From Streptomyces sp. NBC_01723 (GTDB lineage Bacteria > Actinomycetota > Actinomycetes > Streptomycetales > Streptomycetaceae): a stretch of 64,000 nucleotides of DNA. The DNA lies in the NCBI RefSeq assembly GCF_036246005.1, contig NZ_CP109171.1, positions 992,001 to 1,056,000 of the forward strand. The letters run 5' to 3'. Under the pieces are notes generated by a model. It had not been told where the DNA came from. It did not search any database and saw only the letters and a program-made list of their open reading frames with translations. Made by a program: the position numbers and the translations under genes. This document shows positions 18,113 to 27,458 of the stretch, piece by piece (the stretch's first letter is position 1; every line of letters begins with the position of its first letter).

Positions 18113-18126
18113 CCCCCCCCCCCCCC
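18113..18126. repeat. 14-base poly-C tract
   Basis: Fourteen consecutive C (G on the minus strand) in the 290-base space between the VOC relic and the DUF5996 gene. Such a homopolymer is prone to slippage in replication and sequencing; its length in the assembly may be uncertain. Confidence 0.95.
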
Positions 18127-18159
18127 AAGTACGTGATTGTCAGGTCAGGGACGACACGC

Positions 18160-19140
18160 TCAGCCCGGCTCTGCTCGTAGGGCAGCTCGGTCCCAACGGC
18201 GCGGATCACTCTCCAGTGAGGCGCGGTCCCAGTCGCCGTGCTTGGCAGCGGCCTCGTAGGTGGTGTGCAGGAATTCCATCAGTGCGTGGTCGGGATCGCG
18301 CGCGGTGCGCACGGTCTCGTACGGCAGCAGGAACTGTCCGTTCTCGGCGCTGTAGTAGGCGCCGTCGGGGCGCACCGGGTGTTCCGCGAAACCGTCGGGC
18401 TCGGGGTACGCATAGGAGTAGAAGGCACCCTCGTCGCCGCCGCCGGGCCAGAATCCGCAGCTGGAGAGTTCCCGTGAGTAGCCTTCCGCCATCACCCAGT
18501 CGCCGCAGTTCGGGGCGCCGCCAGGATGAGTGGGAGCCGACCGGCCGGAGAAGCGGGTACAGGCCAGGTCCATGGCGCCCCAGAAGAAGTGAACGGGGCT
18601 GACCTTGCCGATGAACTCCGCGCGGAAGCGGCCCAGGAGCCGGTTGGCCTGTAGCAGTTGGCGCCAGAAGAGGTGAGCTGCCGTCGCGTCGTAGGAGCAG
18701 TGCTGCTCGTCCTCGGCGAACGGGATGGAGGGTTCCACCTCGTTGGGCCGCCGTTGGAAGGCGGCTTCGATGCCCAGCGCCTCCAGGGCTTGCATGGTTT
18801 CGGTGTAGAAGGTCGCGACCGACTTGGGCTTCAGGGCCACTTCGCGGCTCGCGCCCTTGCTGCTGCGGATGACGAGCCGGTGTTCGACGAAGTCGAACTC
18901 CGCATCGAAGGCGCCGTCGCCGTAGGGCACTGAGCCGGTCGTCAGGCCTCTCGGGGTGACGTAGAGGGTCACCTGCCACCAGTGGTTGACCATGGGAGCG
19001 TGGGCCAGCCGCAGCTTGCCTACGATCTGTGTCCACATGTGCAGGGTGTCACGGGTTTTGGTCCAGTCGGCCACCCGTAGTGAGGGCCATGCTGCGCGGT
19101 GCGAGGACTCGGATGCGGTGGGTGAGTGCGGGAGGCTCAC
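18160..19140 (-). CDS. DUF5996 family protein
   Basis: About 326 residues matching the uncharacterised DUF5996 family: WPSLRVADWTKTRDTLHMWTQI, then HWWQVTLYVTPRGLTT, SPVHFFWGAMDLACTRFSGR, and an acidic/aromatic C-terminus (FWPGGGDEGAFYSYAYPEP). It is rich in Trp and His, cytoplasmic, without signal or membrane segments; no enzyme activity is known. I chose the GTG at 19140 after GGAGGTGG; the frame is open to 19209. It begins 20 bases after the flavodoxin-like gene, so the two are probably cotranscribed. Confidence 0.82.
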   Translation of the reverse strand: MSLPHSPTASESSHRAAWPSLRVADWTKTRDTLHMWTQIVGKLRLAHAPMVNHWWQVTLYVTPRGLTTGSVPYGDGAFDAEFDFVEHRLVIRSSKGASREVALKPKSVATFYTETMQALEALGIEAAFQRRPNEVEPSIPFAEDEQHCSYDATAAHLFWRQLLQANRLLGRFRAEFIGKVSPVHFFWGAMDLACTRFSGRSAPTHPGGAPNCGDWVMAEGYSRELSSCGFWPGGGDEGAFYSYAYPEPDGFAEHPVRPDGAYYSAENGQFLLPYETVRTARDPDHALMEFLHTTYEAAAKHGDWDRASLESDPRRWDRAALRAEPG

Positions 19141-19160
19141 GGGGTCCACCTCCGCTTCGG

Positions 19161-19913
19161 CTATCGGTGTTCCGGGTTGCTGGAGTCGGCGCGGCAACCG
19201 GCGTCCCATGCGGTGCGCTGGTTGCCATATGGCGGGATGCCTCCGGCTGCGCGCAGCATCGCCGCCAGGTGGAGCAGGTTGTAGGTCATGAAGGTGGTGT
19301 TGCGGTTGGTGAATTCATTGTCCGGCCCACCGGAGGCGGCGTCCAGATATGACGGTCCCGGCCCGGCCTCTCCGACCCAGGCCGCGTCTGCCTGCGGCGG
19401 GATGGTGTAGCCCAGGTGCTGCAGGCTGTAAAGGACGTTCATGGCACAGTGCTTGGCGCCGTCTTCGTTGCCGGTGATCAGACAGCCGGCGACCCGGCCG
19501 TAGTAGGCATACTGACCTGCGTCGTTGAGCATGCTGGAACAGGCGTACAGGCGCTCGATGACCTGCTTCATGACGGAGCTGTTGTCACCGAGCCAGACGG
19601 GGCCGCACAGGACCAGGATGTCCGCGTCCATCACACGACGGTAGAGCTGGGGCCACTCGTCCAGTGCGGCGCCGTGCTCGGTCATGTCCGGCCAGACGCC
19701 GGTGGCGATGTCGTGGTCGGCGGCCCGGACGATGTCGGCCTGCGCTCCGTGCTGCCGCATGATCGCCACGCTGCGGTCGATGAGGCCGCCGGTGTTGCTG
19801 ACCTCAGGTGACCGTTTGAGGGTGGCGTTGACGAACAGTGCCCGCAGCCCGTCGAAACGAGGTCCGGTCCCGTCTGTGGACCTCGCGCCTGCTTCCGTTC
19901 CGGGTCCTGCCAT
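19161..19913 (-). CDS. Flavodoxin-like NAD(P)H-dependent FMN reductase family protein
   Basis: About 250 residues with a flavodoxin fold: the first strand and FMN phosphate loop LFVNATLKRSPEVSNTGG, the second FMN-binding loop LCGPVWLGDNSSVMKQVIER, and GCLITGNEDGAKHCA. It is probably an FMN-dependent oxidoreductase. The ATG at 19913 follows AAGGGGA; an upstream ATG at 20009 would add an unlikely extension. It is the upstream partner of the DUF5996 gene; the divergent VOC gene starts 200 bases away. Confidence 0.85.
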   Translation of the reverse strand: MAGPGTEAGARSTDGTGPRFDGLRALFVNATLKRSPEVSNTGGLIDRSVAIMRQHGAQADIVRAADHDIATGVWPDMTEHGAALDEWPQLYRRVMDADILVLCGPVWLGDNSSVMKQVIERLYACSSMLNDAGQYAYYGRVAGCLITGNEDGAKHCAMNVLYSLQHLGYTIPPQADAAWVGEAGPGPSYLDAASGGPDNEFTNRNTTFMTYNLLHLAAMLRAAGGIPPYGNQRTAWDAGCRADSSNPEHR

Positions 19914-20113
19914 GATCGGTTCCCCTTGGGTGCGTGGTGAGCAGTTCGAGAGCGCCGCGACCAGCACCGTAGGTCGGCACAGGAAGTTTGCCGCTTCCGC
20001 CACGCCCACCGGGGGCGAGGAGATCGGGGTGCGGGGATGCCTGGGCGCGGCCGGAGGCGGGCACTCGGCTCATGTCCGTTCGATCCCCACACTCCGTTCA
20101 GGAGGTATGGACG

Positions 20114-20569
20114 ATGGCGCAGCAAGACCTACCGGCTCCGGCCGAGGGGCTGGTCCTCACTCACTTCCTGACCGTCCGCGACGTGGCGGTCTCCCGGCGC
20201 TTCTACGCCGATGTCCTGGGCGGGGAGATCGTGCTGGAGGAGAACCCGGCCATCGTGAAGGTCGCCAACAGCTGGATCATCATGAATCCCGGGGGCGGCC
20301 CCACCCCCGACAAGCCCGGCATCTCGCTGGAGCCGCCGGGAGACCCGGCGAGGGTGTCCGGCTTCCTCAACGTTCGGGTGGCCGACATCGCCGCCTTCTA
20401 TGCGGATGCGAGCGCGAAGGGGGCGCGGTTCGTGACCGAGCCGATCGATCGTAAGGCGGAGGTGCGTTGTTACATGAGGGACCCGGACGGCTACCTGATC
20501 GAGGTGGGGCAGGCCACCGGGATGCTGAAAGGTGTCTTCGCCGACCCACCCGCGGGCGCTGACGGGTAA
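20114..20569 (+). CDS. VOC family (glyoxalase/bleomycin-resistance-like) protein
   Basis: A 151-residue single-module VOC protein: LTHFLTVRDVAVSRRFYADVLGGEIV, LNVRVADIAAFYADASAKGARF and YMRDPDGYLIEVGQATG are the paired beta-alpha-beta-beta-beta signatures, with the C-terminal metal-site Glu in IEVGQ. Substrate unknown. The ATG at 20114 follows AGGAGG with 8-base spacing. Confidence 0.88.
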   Translation: MAQQDLPAPAEGLVLTHFLTVRDVAVSRRFYADVLGGEIVLEENPAIVKVANSWIIMNPGGGPTPDKPGISLEPPGDPARVSGFLNVRVADIAAFYADASAKGARFVTEPIDRKAEVRCYMRDPDGYLIEVGQATGMLKGVFADPPAGADG

Positions 20570-20695
20570 CGGACGGTCCGTTCCCTCGCACGGGCTGTGG
20601 TTCTCGGGGCGGCGACCGCGTCAGAGTTCGGCCGGGTCATCGGGTCGGTGACGCACCGTACGGAGATCCGGCGGCCACACCCAAAACGATCCTGC

Positions 20696-20760
20696 TCAGC
20701 CCAGGAAGCTCAGCCGGACCTGGCGGTCGGGGTTGTCCCTGTTGGTGTCCGCCAACCTCC
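20696..20760 (-). pseudogene. Copy of the 3' end of yjbQ (UPF0047)
   Basis: The minus strand encodes LADTNRDNPDRQVRLSFLG then stop, nearly identical to the end of the intact yjbQ at 51911-52333 (LVDTNKDNVDRQVRLSFLG). The similarity continues about 15 bases past the stop codon, so a DNA segment, not just a protein motif, was copied. Upstream codons are unrelated. Confidence 0.8.
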
Positions 20761-21187
20761 GCCAGGACAACCCCGACCCCACTCACGAGCGCGAGCTCCA
20801 CGCGACGTCATGCGCGGCATGCCACCCAGGAGTGCTCCGAGCCCCGCTGATCGGGCAACTGCATCCACCACGAGCGGGCGCACGGCCGTCTGGTCTCCAG
20901 CAAGCGGCTCGAGGCGGGTGTGGCGGCGGGAGAGTCTGCTGTCGGGATCCCGGGTCATCCTTGTCAGTGGCGGCCTCTGTCCTTGGGCGGCATGTCCGCC
21001 TTGCGTACAGCGCGGACACGCCGCAGTCGTACCGGTCCGTTCCACCCCTTGGGCCACTCCCGCACTGCGGCCGGGTCGGTGGTGGACCGGCACAGCGCCA
21101 TGGAGCAATGAGCCGTCGCTCGGCGACGAGGGGCCGACGCGGGTGGCTCAGGGACTCGGAGAACCGGATTCCCGCCCCTCTCCCTGC
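20761..21187. other. Non-coding interval, probably gene debris
   Basis: No open frame with an RBS or a recognisable family lies here. Together with the yjbQ 3' fragment just before it, it looks like decayed or rearranged DNA between the VOC gene and the sulfur cluster. Confidence 0.4.
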
Positions 21188-21763
21188 TCAGCGGTCCCGG
21201 AGCTTCGCCAGGGTGTCGTCGAGGTCGGCGGCGCGGGGACGGTTGTGCGGCAGCTTGGCGAGGATGGCGGCCATGCCGCAGGTGTTGGTGAGGGCGGAGA
21301 AGACCAGTCCGGCGGCGATGCACGCCGAGAGGACCTGGAAGGCCGGGTGTACCAGGTGTCCGAGAAGGAGGCCGAGCAGGACGAGCGTGCCGGCCGTGAG
21401 GCGGACTTGGCGTTCCATGCCCCAGGGGGCAGGGGCCGCGCCTTCGGGGCGGTGCAGGTCGTGGCCGTCGGCGGCCCATGCTCCCGTGCCTCCGGAGAGG
21501 GTGGCGGTGGCGATGCCGTTGTCGGCGAGGACGCGGCAGGCGTTCTCGGAGCGGGCTCCGGAAGCGCAGACGACCAGGACGTCTCCGCGCTCGGCAGCAT
21601 GCCTGATGTCGGGCAGCGCCCGCTGGACCTGGTCCAGGGGGATGTTGAAAGCGCCGGGCAGGTGACCGCCCGCGTACTCGCCCGGCGTGCGGACGTCGAT
21701 CACGGTCAGTTCGTGCAGGCGGGTGCTGGCCTCACCGGTGCCGAGGGTGGTGCGCGTGGTCAT
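21188..21763 (-). CDS. Rhodanese - DUF2892 membrane protein
   Basis: A 191-residue protein with an N-terminal rhodanese domain (LTVIDVRTPGEYAGGHLPGA; active-site loop VVCASGARSE with the catalytic Cys at about residue 72) and a C-terminal DUF2892 part with two membrane helices (LTAGTLVLLGLLLGHLV, VLSACIAAGLVFSALTNTCGMA). It is thought to pass sulfane sulfur at the membrane. It is transcribed away from the CstR-like regulator, with the palindromic operator 45 bases upstream of its ATG. Confidence 0.92.
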   Translation of the reverse strand: MTTRTTLGTGEASTRLHELTVIDVRTPGEYAGGHLPGAFNIPLDQVQRALPDIRHAAERGDVLVVCASGARSENACRVLADNGIATATLSGGTGAWAADGHDLHRPEGAAPAPWGMERQVRLTAGTLVLLGLLLGHLVHPAFQVLSACIAAGLVFSALTNTCGMAAILAKLPHNRPRAADLDDTLAKLRDR

Positions 21764-21807
21764 GGAAGGGTCGTCCTTTGCTTTGGGCGGGGCCCCGGAG
21801 GGGGAGT

Positions 21808-21826
21808 ATATTACCCCTGGGGGTAT
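21808..21826. promoter_or_regulatory. CstR/CsoR-type operator (site 1)
   Basis: TTACCCCTGGGGGTAT, a G-tract dyad with flanking A/T of the form bound by CsoR/CstR repressors. It lies between the divergent rhodanese-DUF2892 and cstR-like genes and ends 17 bases before the regulator ATG, so it can control both. Confidence 0.85.
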
Positions 21827-21833
21827 GCAATGA

Positions 21834-22130
<297 letters not shown>

Positions 22131-22157
22131 CCCCACCGCGGGGCGGCGGCGTGCGGC

Positions 22158-22901
22158 TCAGACGACCACGTCGATGAGCATCACGGCCGCCACGGCCAGC
22201 AGAACGAACGCAAAGACGCGTTGCAGTCTCTCTCCGGTGATCTTCGTGGCGAGACGCTTGCCGTCCCAGGCGCCCAGGATCGCCGCGCCGGCGAAGGGGG
22301 CGATCACCTCCCAGCGCAGGTCCCCGCCCGCGTCCGTTCGCGCGGTGAGCGCCGCGAGTGAGTTGACGGTGATGACCAGCAGGCTGGTGCCCACCGCGTG
22401 CTTCATCCGCAGGCCCAGAGCGCCCACCAGGGCCGGGACGGCGAGGAACCCGCCGCCGACGCCGAGGAACCCGGTCACCGCGCCGAGTCCGGCGCCGGCG
22501 CGGAGCGCCCTGGCGGGGCGCACCCGCTCCGGCGGCTCGGAGTCGGTCGGGCAGAGCATTCGCACAGCGGCCAGGGCTGCTACGGCGGAGAAGGCTCCGG
22601 TGAGGACGCGTGCCGGTAGGTGGCCCGCTGCGGCGCCCGCGAGGAAGGCCGGCACGATACCTGCCGCCGCGAAGAGCGCCCCGGTCCTCCAGGCGACGTT
22701 GCCGTCGCGGGTGTGGGCGTAGAGGGCGGTGGCGGAGGTCGCGGTGACGATGATCAGACTGGCGGTGGTCGCCGACGCCGGGGAGAAGCCGAGCAGGTAG
22801 ATCAGGGCGGGGACCGCGAGCACGCTGCCGCCGCCACCCAGGGCACCGAGGGCCAGACCGATGACGGCCCCGGCGACCAGGGCGAGGACGAGGATGCTCA
22901 C
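22158..22901 (-). CDS. TSUP (TauE/SafE) sulfite/organosulfonate exporter
   Basis: A 247-residue membrane protein of the TSUP family with two halves of about four helices, each starting with a glycine-rich motif: GLALGALGGGGSVLAVPALIY and GAVTGFLGVGGGFLAVPALV. These proteins export sulfite or related anions made when persulfide dioxygenase oxidises sulfane sulfur. It starts at a GTG overlapping the stop of the upstream rhodanese gene by four bases (22898-22901), so it is translationally coupled. Confidence 0.92.
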   Translation of the reverse strand: MSILVLALVAGAVIGLALGALGGGGSVLAVPALIYLLGFSPASATTASLIIVTATSATALYAHTRDGNVAWRTGALFAAAGIVPAFLAGAAAGHLPARVLTGAFSAVAALAAVRMLCPTDSEPPERVRPARALRAGAGLGAVTGFLGVGGGFLAVPALVGALGLRMKHAVGTSLLVITVNSLAALTARTDAGGDLRWEVIAPFAGAAILGAWDGKRLATKITGERLQRVFAFVLLAVAAVMLIDVVV

Positions 22902-23263
22902 GCTATTGAGCCACTGTTTCCGCGCTCGTCGACGACCGGATACCCGGCGGCGGCCCACGCGTTCATGCCGCCCTTCACGTCCACCGCGTCCGCGCCCCGT
23001 TCGGCCAGCAGCTTCGCGGCCTGCTGCGAACGGTGACCGCTGCGGCAGATCACGACCAGCGGACGTCCCTGGGCGGAGGCGGGCAGGGACGCGCCCGTGG
23101 CCAGGCCCGTCAACGGAGCGTGCACGGCGCCGGGGGCGTGCCCGGACTTCCACTCGGGCCGCTCCCGCACGTCCAGCAGGACGGCCTCGGGCGGCTCACC
23201 ACCGGTACGAGTGCGCGCTTCGTCCGCGGACACGCGCCTCTCGCTCTTTCGGAACAAGAACAT
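22898..23263 (-). CDS. Single-domain rhodanese sulfurtransferase
   Basis: A 121-residue rhodanese: VLLDVRERPEWKSGHAPGA, active-site loop VICRSGHRS with Cys at about residue 73, and DVKGGMNAWAAAGYPV at the end. It moves sulfane sulfur between thiols. It is the middle gene of the operon persulfide dioxygenase - rhodanese - TSUP. I chose the ATG at 23263 with GGCGAGAG before it; the frame is open to 23326. Confidence 0.9.
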   Translation of the reverse strand: MFLFRKSERRVSADEARTRTGGEPPEAVLLDVRERPEWKSGHAPGAVHAPLTGLATGASLPASAQGRPLVVICRSGHRSQQAAKLLAERGADAVDVKGGMNAWAAAGYPVVDERGNSGSIA

Positions 23264-23332
23264 CAGCACTCTCGCCTTTCTCTCGTCATTCGCTCTTTTA
23301 CGGCCCCCGGACGTGGGCCCGGACAAGTGCGC

Positions 23333-24697
23333 TCAGCCGGTGACGATGCTCAGCCCGGCGTCGGCGGCGGCGTCGAAGCCGTCGTCCACGGCGACCACCC
23401 GGCGACCGGCGGCATCCAGGAGCGAGGCGGCGATGCCCGCGCGCATGCCGCCCGCGCAGTGCACCCAGACCGTGCCGTCCGGCACTTCACCGAGGCGCCG
23501 GTGCACCTGATGGATCGGAATGTGGACCGAACCGGCGATCCAGCCCTCGGCGCGCTCGGAGTCACGGCGTACGTCCAGGACCACGATCCCGTCGCGATCC
23601 TGGTCCGCGAGTTCCGCGAACGCCGCCCGCGGGAACGAAGCCGGCTTGTCGCCCTCCCGCAGCCACCTGCGGGGACCGCCGGTCGCCGCGGCGGCCGGCC
23701 GGTCGATGCCGACCCGGACCAGTTCCCGCTGTGCCGCCGCCAGTTGCTCGGCCGTCTCGGCGAGCAGGGTGACCGGCTTGCCCCACGGGATCATCCAGGC
23801 CAGATAGGTGGCCAGCTTGCCGTCCGCCTCGAAGTTGAACGAGCCCGCCACATGCCCTTCGGCAAAGGCGATCCGGCTGCGCAGGTCCACGACCCACTCC
23901 CCTGCCGCCAGGCGCGCGGCGATCTCGTGCGGGTCGGCGACGGCGGGCGGGGTCATGTCGACCGGGTCGGGGCCGCCCGCGTTGGCCGGTCCCATGTGCG
24001 CGTAGTAGGCGGGCACGTCCTCCAAGCCCGCGAGCAGATCGGCGACGAAGGTCTCCACATCTACGGTCAGCGCCGTGTTCGCGGCCTTCTCCTTGCCGAT
24101 CGTCGTGGACTCGACATCCGCCTGCGCCGACGAGCAGAAACTGCCGAAGCCGTGGGTGGGAAGGACCTGGGTATCGTCGGGCAGGGCGTCGGCGAGCCGG
24201 CGCGCGGAGGCGTGCTGAGCGCGAGCCAGCTGCTCGGTCAGCCTCGGCTCGACGAGGTCGGGACGGCCCACCGTGCCGATCAGCAGCGAGCCGCCCGTAA
24301 ACGCCGCGACAGGTCGATCCGCCTCCCGCAGGACGTAGGCGGTGTGGTGCGGCGTGTGCCCAGGCGTGGCAACAGCCGCAAGACTCAGACCGGCGCCGGG
24401 ATCGATGTCGACCTCGTCCCCGTCGGAGACCGGGGTCCTGGCGAAGGAGACATGCGCACCGGATGGCACCAGGTAGACGGCGCCGGTGATCCGGGCCAGC
24501 TCCAGGCCACCGGTGACGTAGTCGTTGTGGATGTGGGTCTCCACCACGTGGGAGATACGCACCCCTCGCCGCGCCGCGGCGGCCAGTACCTGGTCGATGT
24601 CCCTCGGCGGGTCGACCGCCACCGCCGCCGACTCGCCGCCGGCGATGTAGCTGCGGTTGCCCAGACCCTCCAACTCGATCACGTCAACGAAGAACAC
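23333..24697 (-). CDS. Persulfide dioxygenase-rhodanese fusion (MBL fold)
   Basis: A 454-residue CstB-like protein. Residues 1-240 form an ETHE1-type metallo-beta-lactamase fold (VVETHIHNDYVTGG, VATPGHTPHHTAY, LPTHGFGSFCSS), a mononuclear-iron persulfide dioxygenase. Two rhodanese domains follow: the first (about 260-350, VVDLRSRIAFAEGHV) has LLAETAEQ where the Cys loop should be and is inactive; the second (about 370-454) has the active VHCAGGMRAG loop. It should oxidise glutathione- or mycothiol-type persulfide to sulfite and thiosulfate. The GTG start follows AGGAG; operator site 2 lies 23 bases upstream. Confidence 0.92.
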   Translation of the reverse strand: MFFVDVIELEGLGNRSYIAGGESAAVAVDPPRDIDQVLAAAARRGVRISHVVETHIHNDYVTGGLELARITGAVYLVPSGAHVSFARTPVSDGDEVDIDPGAGLSLAAVATPGHTPHHTAYVLREADRPVAAFTGGSLLIGTVGRPDLVEPRLTEQLARAQHASARRLADALPDDTQVLPTHGFGSFCSSAQADVESTTIGKEKAANTALTVDVETFVADLLAGLEDVPAYYAHMGPANAGGPDPVDMTPPAVADPHEIAARLAAGEWVVDLRSRIAFAEGHVAGSFNFEADGKLATYLAWMIPWGKPVTLLAETAEQLAAAQRELVRVGIDRPAAAATGGPRRWLREGDKPASFPRAAFAELADQDRDGIVVLDVRRDSERAEGWIAGSVHIPIHQVHRRLGEVPDGTVWVHCAGGMRAGIAASLLDAAGRRVVAVDDGFDAAADAGLSIVTG

Positions 24698-24719
24698 CTC
24701 GACACTCCTTCCGCACGGA

Positions 24720-24772
24720 AATTACCCCCGGGGGTATGCAATCGACCCTAACACCTTTACCCCGGGGGGTAT
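24720..24772. promoter_or_regulatory. Paired CstR/CsoR-type operators (sites 2 and 3)
   Basis: Two near-identical palindromes, TTACCCCCGGGGGTAT at 24722-24737 and TTACCCCGGGGGGTAT at 24757-24772, 35 bases apart, in the divergent promoter region between the persulfide dioxygenase and DUF302 genes. Both match site 1 at 21808; sites 1 and 2 also share the GCAAT that follows. Confidence 0.88.
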
Positions 24773-24856
24773 ATTTCAGAGAGTGGCAACCGGCACAGCG
24801 GGGCTCCGAGGGGAGCACCCGAACCACGCCGCAGTGAGAGTTGAGGAGGAAGTCAC

Positions 24857-25255
24857 GTGACCTACGACCGCACCGTGACCGTGCAGGCACCGTTCGACCG
24901 AGTACAGCAGGACGTCCGCCGCGCCCTGGCCGACCAGGGATTCGGAGTCCTGACCGAGATCGACGTGCAGGCGACCTTGAAGGCCAAGCTCGGCCATGAC
25001 ATGGAGCCCTATTTGATCCTGGGGGCCTGCAATCCGCCCCTCGCCCACCAGGCACTCGAAGCCGACCGCTCGATCGGGCTGCTGCTGCCCTGCAACGTGG
25101 TCGTCCGGTCCGACGGAGACCAAGTCATCGTCCAGGCCGTCGATCCCGGCACCATGGTCACCCTCACCGGCCTCGACGCCATGGCACCCGTGGCCGAGGA
25201 AGCCACCCGCCGCCTCGACGCAGCCCTCGCCTCCCTCACGGGCTCCGAGGACTGA
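24857..25255 (+). CDS. DUF302 domain protein
   Basis: A 132-residue DUF302 protein (TVTVQAPFDRVQQDVRRALADQGFGVL, YLILGACNPPLAHQALEADRSIGLLLPCNVVV). The fold is a small alpha/beta domain often found beside sulfur-oxidation and rhodanese genes; the conserved Cys in GACNPP and LLPCNVVV could bind a ligand or persulfide. Biochemical role unknown. The GTG start follows GAGGAGGA. Operator sites 2 and 3 place it in the CstR-like regulon. Confidence 0.9.
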   Translation: MTYDRTVTVQAPFDRVQQDVRRALADQGFGVLTEIDVQATLKAKLGHDMEPYLILGACNPPLAHQALEADRSIGLLLPCNVVVRSDGDQVIVQAVDPGTMVTLTGLDAMAPVAEEATRRLDAALASLTGSED

Positions 25256-25916
25256 ACGCCGTGCCGGCGACAGGCTGAACGGGAAGGCCTCCAAGGCGCG
25301 CACCTTGGTCGGGGGACGAAGCCCGGGAGGCAGATCATCCGACTGTGGGAGGTGTCCCGGGCTGCTCCGCGGGGTCCGGCTCCCACGGCCGGTTTCGTCG
25401 CCTCGGACGACACCGCGCCGTCACCGGGTCCAGAGAGCGAAGGGCCGCCCGAAGCAGCCACGCGCGGGCAAGCCGTTCATCTCTGTGACGGGCCTGGAAC
25501 CGACTACTGGAGGGCGTCGCGCCACACCGAGGGCTCTGGCCCGCCGAACTTCTGGACGTCGCCGGCGACAACGACCTCGGCAGGGAGAGCACCTTCCGCT
25601 GACTCCTTCCGCTGACTCCGGGGCCTTGGTCGAAGAATGCCGCCCTCTCCAGCACGCCCCCCTCACCCCACCAGGGACGTCACCCGACCCACGGCGCCCA
25701 GATCCGGACCACGCCCCGCGCATGCACGAAGGCACGCACCCTCCCCCGACCCCCTCGAAGGGGCGCTGGGCCGGATGACCTCGCCCAGCGAGGGCCTGAC
25801 GGAACACACGATGGTCGACTGTCAGACCGGCCTGGAGAACCTGCCTCGACGTCCGGCCGCGCCAACAGGACCGGGAACTGCCCGCAGCGCATGGGGCCGA
25901 GGTCGCTCACCGGACC
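25256..25916. other. Gene-free interval with a 13-bp tandem repeat
   Basis: No credible gene on either strand over 660 bases. The only structure I see is a perfect 13-base direct repeat, CCTTCCGCTGACT twice at 25592-25617. This interval separates the sulfur cluster from the stress-protein island. Confidence 0.45.
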
Positions 25917-26390
25917 TCACGGGCCGCCGGTGACGCCGGGGGCATGCCGAACCACGACGACGGGGCAGGGGGCATGCTGAACACAGTGCATGCCCACCGA
26001 GCCCACCAACGCCTCGCGGAAGGCTCCACGTCCTCGATTGCCTACCACCAGAAGGTCAGCACCCACAGCAGCGTGCAGCAGGACGGCAGCTGGGTGCCCG
26101 GCAGTCACCTCGAGCCGCATGGCCACCGGTCGCGCCGGTCCGGGACCCAGGACGTCGTCGATGGTGCCGTTCAAGGCTTCGCGTGCGCGAACCTCGAAGT
26201 CACCAGTTTCCTTGTCCGTGGGCGGGACCAACCCGTGCCAGTGGACCGGATCCTCCCACGCGAGCACCACGTCCACTGCCGCGCCGGTCATCCGCGCCTG
26301 ATCCACGGCCCACTGGAGCGCGGTCTTCGAGGACTCTGAACCGTCCACACCCACGACGATACGAGGAGGGGGCGCTGCCACGTCATTCAT
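25917..26390 (-). CDS. Universal stress protein (single domain)
   Basis: A 157-residue USP: IVVGVDGSESSKTALQWAVDQA at the N-terminus and the ATP-binding loop VVGNRGRGAFREALVGSVG near the C-terminus (G-x2-G-x8-GS form), so it should bind ATP. Single-domain USPs in DevR-type regulons are linked to survival without growth. The ATG at 26390 was chosen because homology begins at MNDVAAPPPRIVVG. It is the first gene of the stress island in this window; I see no DevR-like box before it. Confidence 0.9.
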   Translation of the reverse strand: MNDVAAPPPRIVVGVDGSESSKTALQWAVDQARMTGAAVDVVLAWEDPVHWHGLVPPTDKETGDFEVRAREALNGTIDDVLGPGPARPVAMRLEVTAGHPAAVLLHAAVGADLLVVGNRGRGAFREALVGSVGMHCVQHAPCPVVVVRHAPGVTGGP

Positions 26391-26574
26391 TACGCACCTG
26401 CCTGGCTCTGCCTGATTCCCCTCTCCCACTTTCCTCGCCGTGCGTCACCTTCGCCACCGCGAAAATCTTCCCGTCGGTGATCGACGAGGCGAGATCAGCG
26501 CCGAGCGACCATCAGGCGCTCCACCGGGCCTCGAATGGCCACCACGGCCCATGTCCCATGGAGCCGGCCTTCAC

Positions 26575-27225
26575 TCAGTCGGCGCTTCCGGGATAGAGAA
26601 CCGAGCCGACGCGCCGCGAGAGGTCCTGCCGAGCCTCCGCCGTCGGAGTGGGTGCCGCTGCCAGCAGTTCCCGTGCCAGGTCTCGCAGCTTGCGATTCGT
26701 CTGCTGGGAAAGCCGACGCAGCAGACGCATGGCGACCGCGGCATCGACACCGTACTGAGCCATCAACATGCCGCGCGCCAGATCAATGTCCTCCTGGCTG
26801 GCCCGAGCCCTGGTGACATCGCTCTCGGCAAGGTCCTTGGCATGCGTGACAACCGACTGGGTGACGTCGACGACGAAGCCCCGCACCGTAACCACCTTGC
26901 CCTGCTCGTCAGTCCTGCCGTCTGCCGCCAAGACGACAGCGTGGTCGTCACCGGCGACGTCCCTCAGCCTGTGGTAACAGCCGAAGGGTTTGCCGTCGGC
27001 TCGTACGCTGTCCATCGCGACGGTGACTCTGTCCCGATCCTCAGGATCCTGGTGTTCACGCAACCGCTCGCTGGTCGGAACGACTTCGTCGGGAACGTAA
27101 CCGAGGAGTCGGTACATGTCGTCGGACCACCACCAGGCGTCCTCTTCCACTTTGTAGACGAACACCCCGGTCAGCGGTTCCTCCGCCGCCGGTTCGTTCG
27201 TCGCCACGCCCCGCAACACGGCCAT
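26575..27225 (-). CDS. PAS-ANTAR RNA-binding regulator
   Basis: About 216 residues. A PAS fold (VFVYKVEEDAWWWSDDMYRLLGY, PFGCYHRLRDVAGDDHAVVLAADG, VVDVTQS) is followed by an ANTAR domain (DIDLARGMLMAQYGVDAAVAM...LRRLSQQTNRKLRDLARELL). ANTAR proteins bind paired RNA hairpins and prevent termination, so this may respond to a PAS-sensed signal at the RNA level. PAS-ANTAR fusions are abundant in actinomycetes. Start uncertain: ATG 27225 has GAGGGAG directly adjacent, GTG 27219 has better spacing. Confidence 0.85.
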   Translation of the reverse strand: MAVLRGVATNEPAAEEPLTGVFVYKVEEDAWWWSDDMYRLLGYVPDEVVPTSERLREHQDPEDRDRVTVAMDSVRADGKPFGCYHRLRDVAGDDHAVVLAADGRTDEQGKVVTVRGFVVDVTQSVVTHAKDLAESDVTRARASQEDIDLARGMLMAQYGVDAAVAMRLLRRLSQQTNRKLRDLARELLAAAPTPTAEARQDLSRRVGSVLYPGSAD

Positions 27226-27458
27226 CTCCCTCGGAAGCGCCCTTGCACCGGTGTTCTGATTCCAGTGTGACGCGGACCGCGGGTACTCCGCGTCACGGTG
27301 GCGGCGGCACCGTTGAGTCAGTCTGTTCACTCCGTGCCGTCGCAGCGGCTCTGCGGTCCCCGCTGCCGTGGCGCGGCGCAACACGAGTTTCGGGGGCCAG
27401 GGCGGATCCGGCGCATCGGAGACGGCCCCTCGCACCGCTCGTGATCGCGGCGGTCTGG

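Noticed and set aside
22131..22157. Short CCCC/GGGG hairpin between cstR-like and TSUP genes
   Set aside because: Only four paired bases; too weak to call a terminator.
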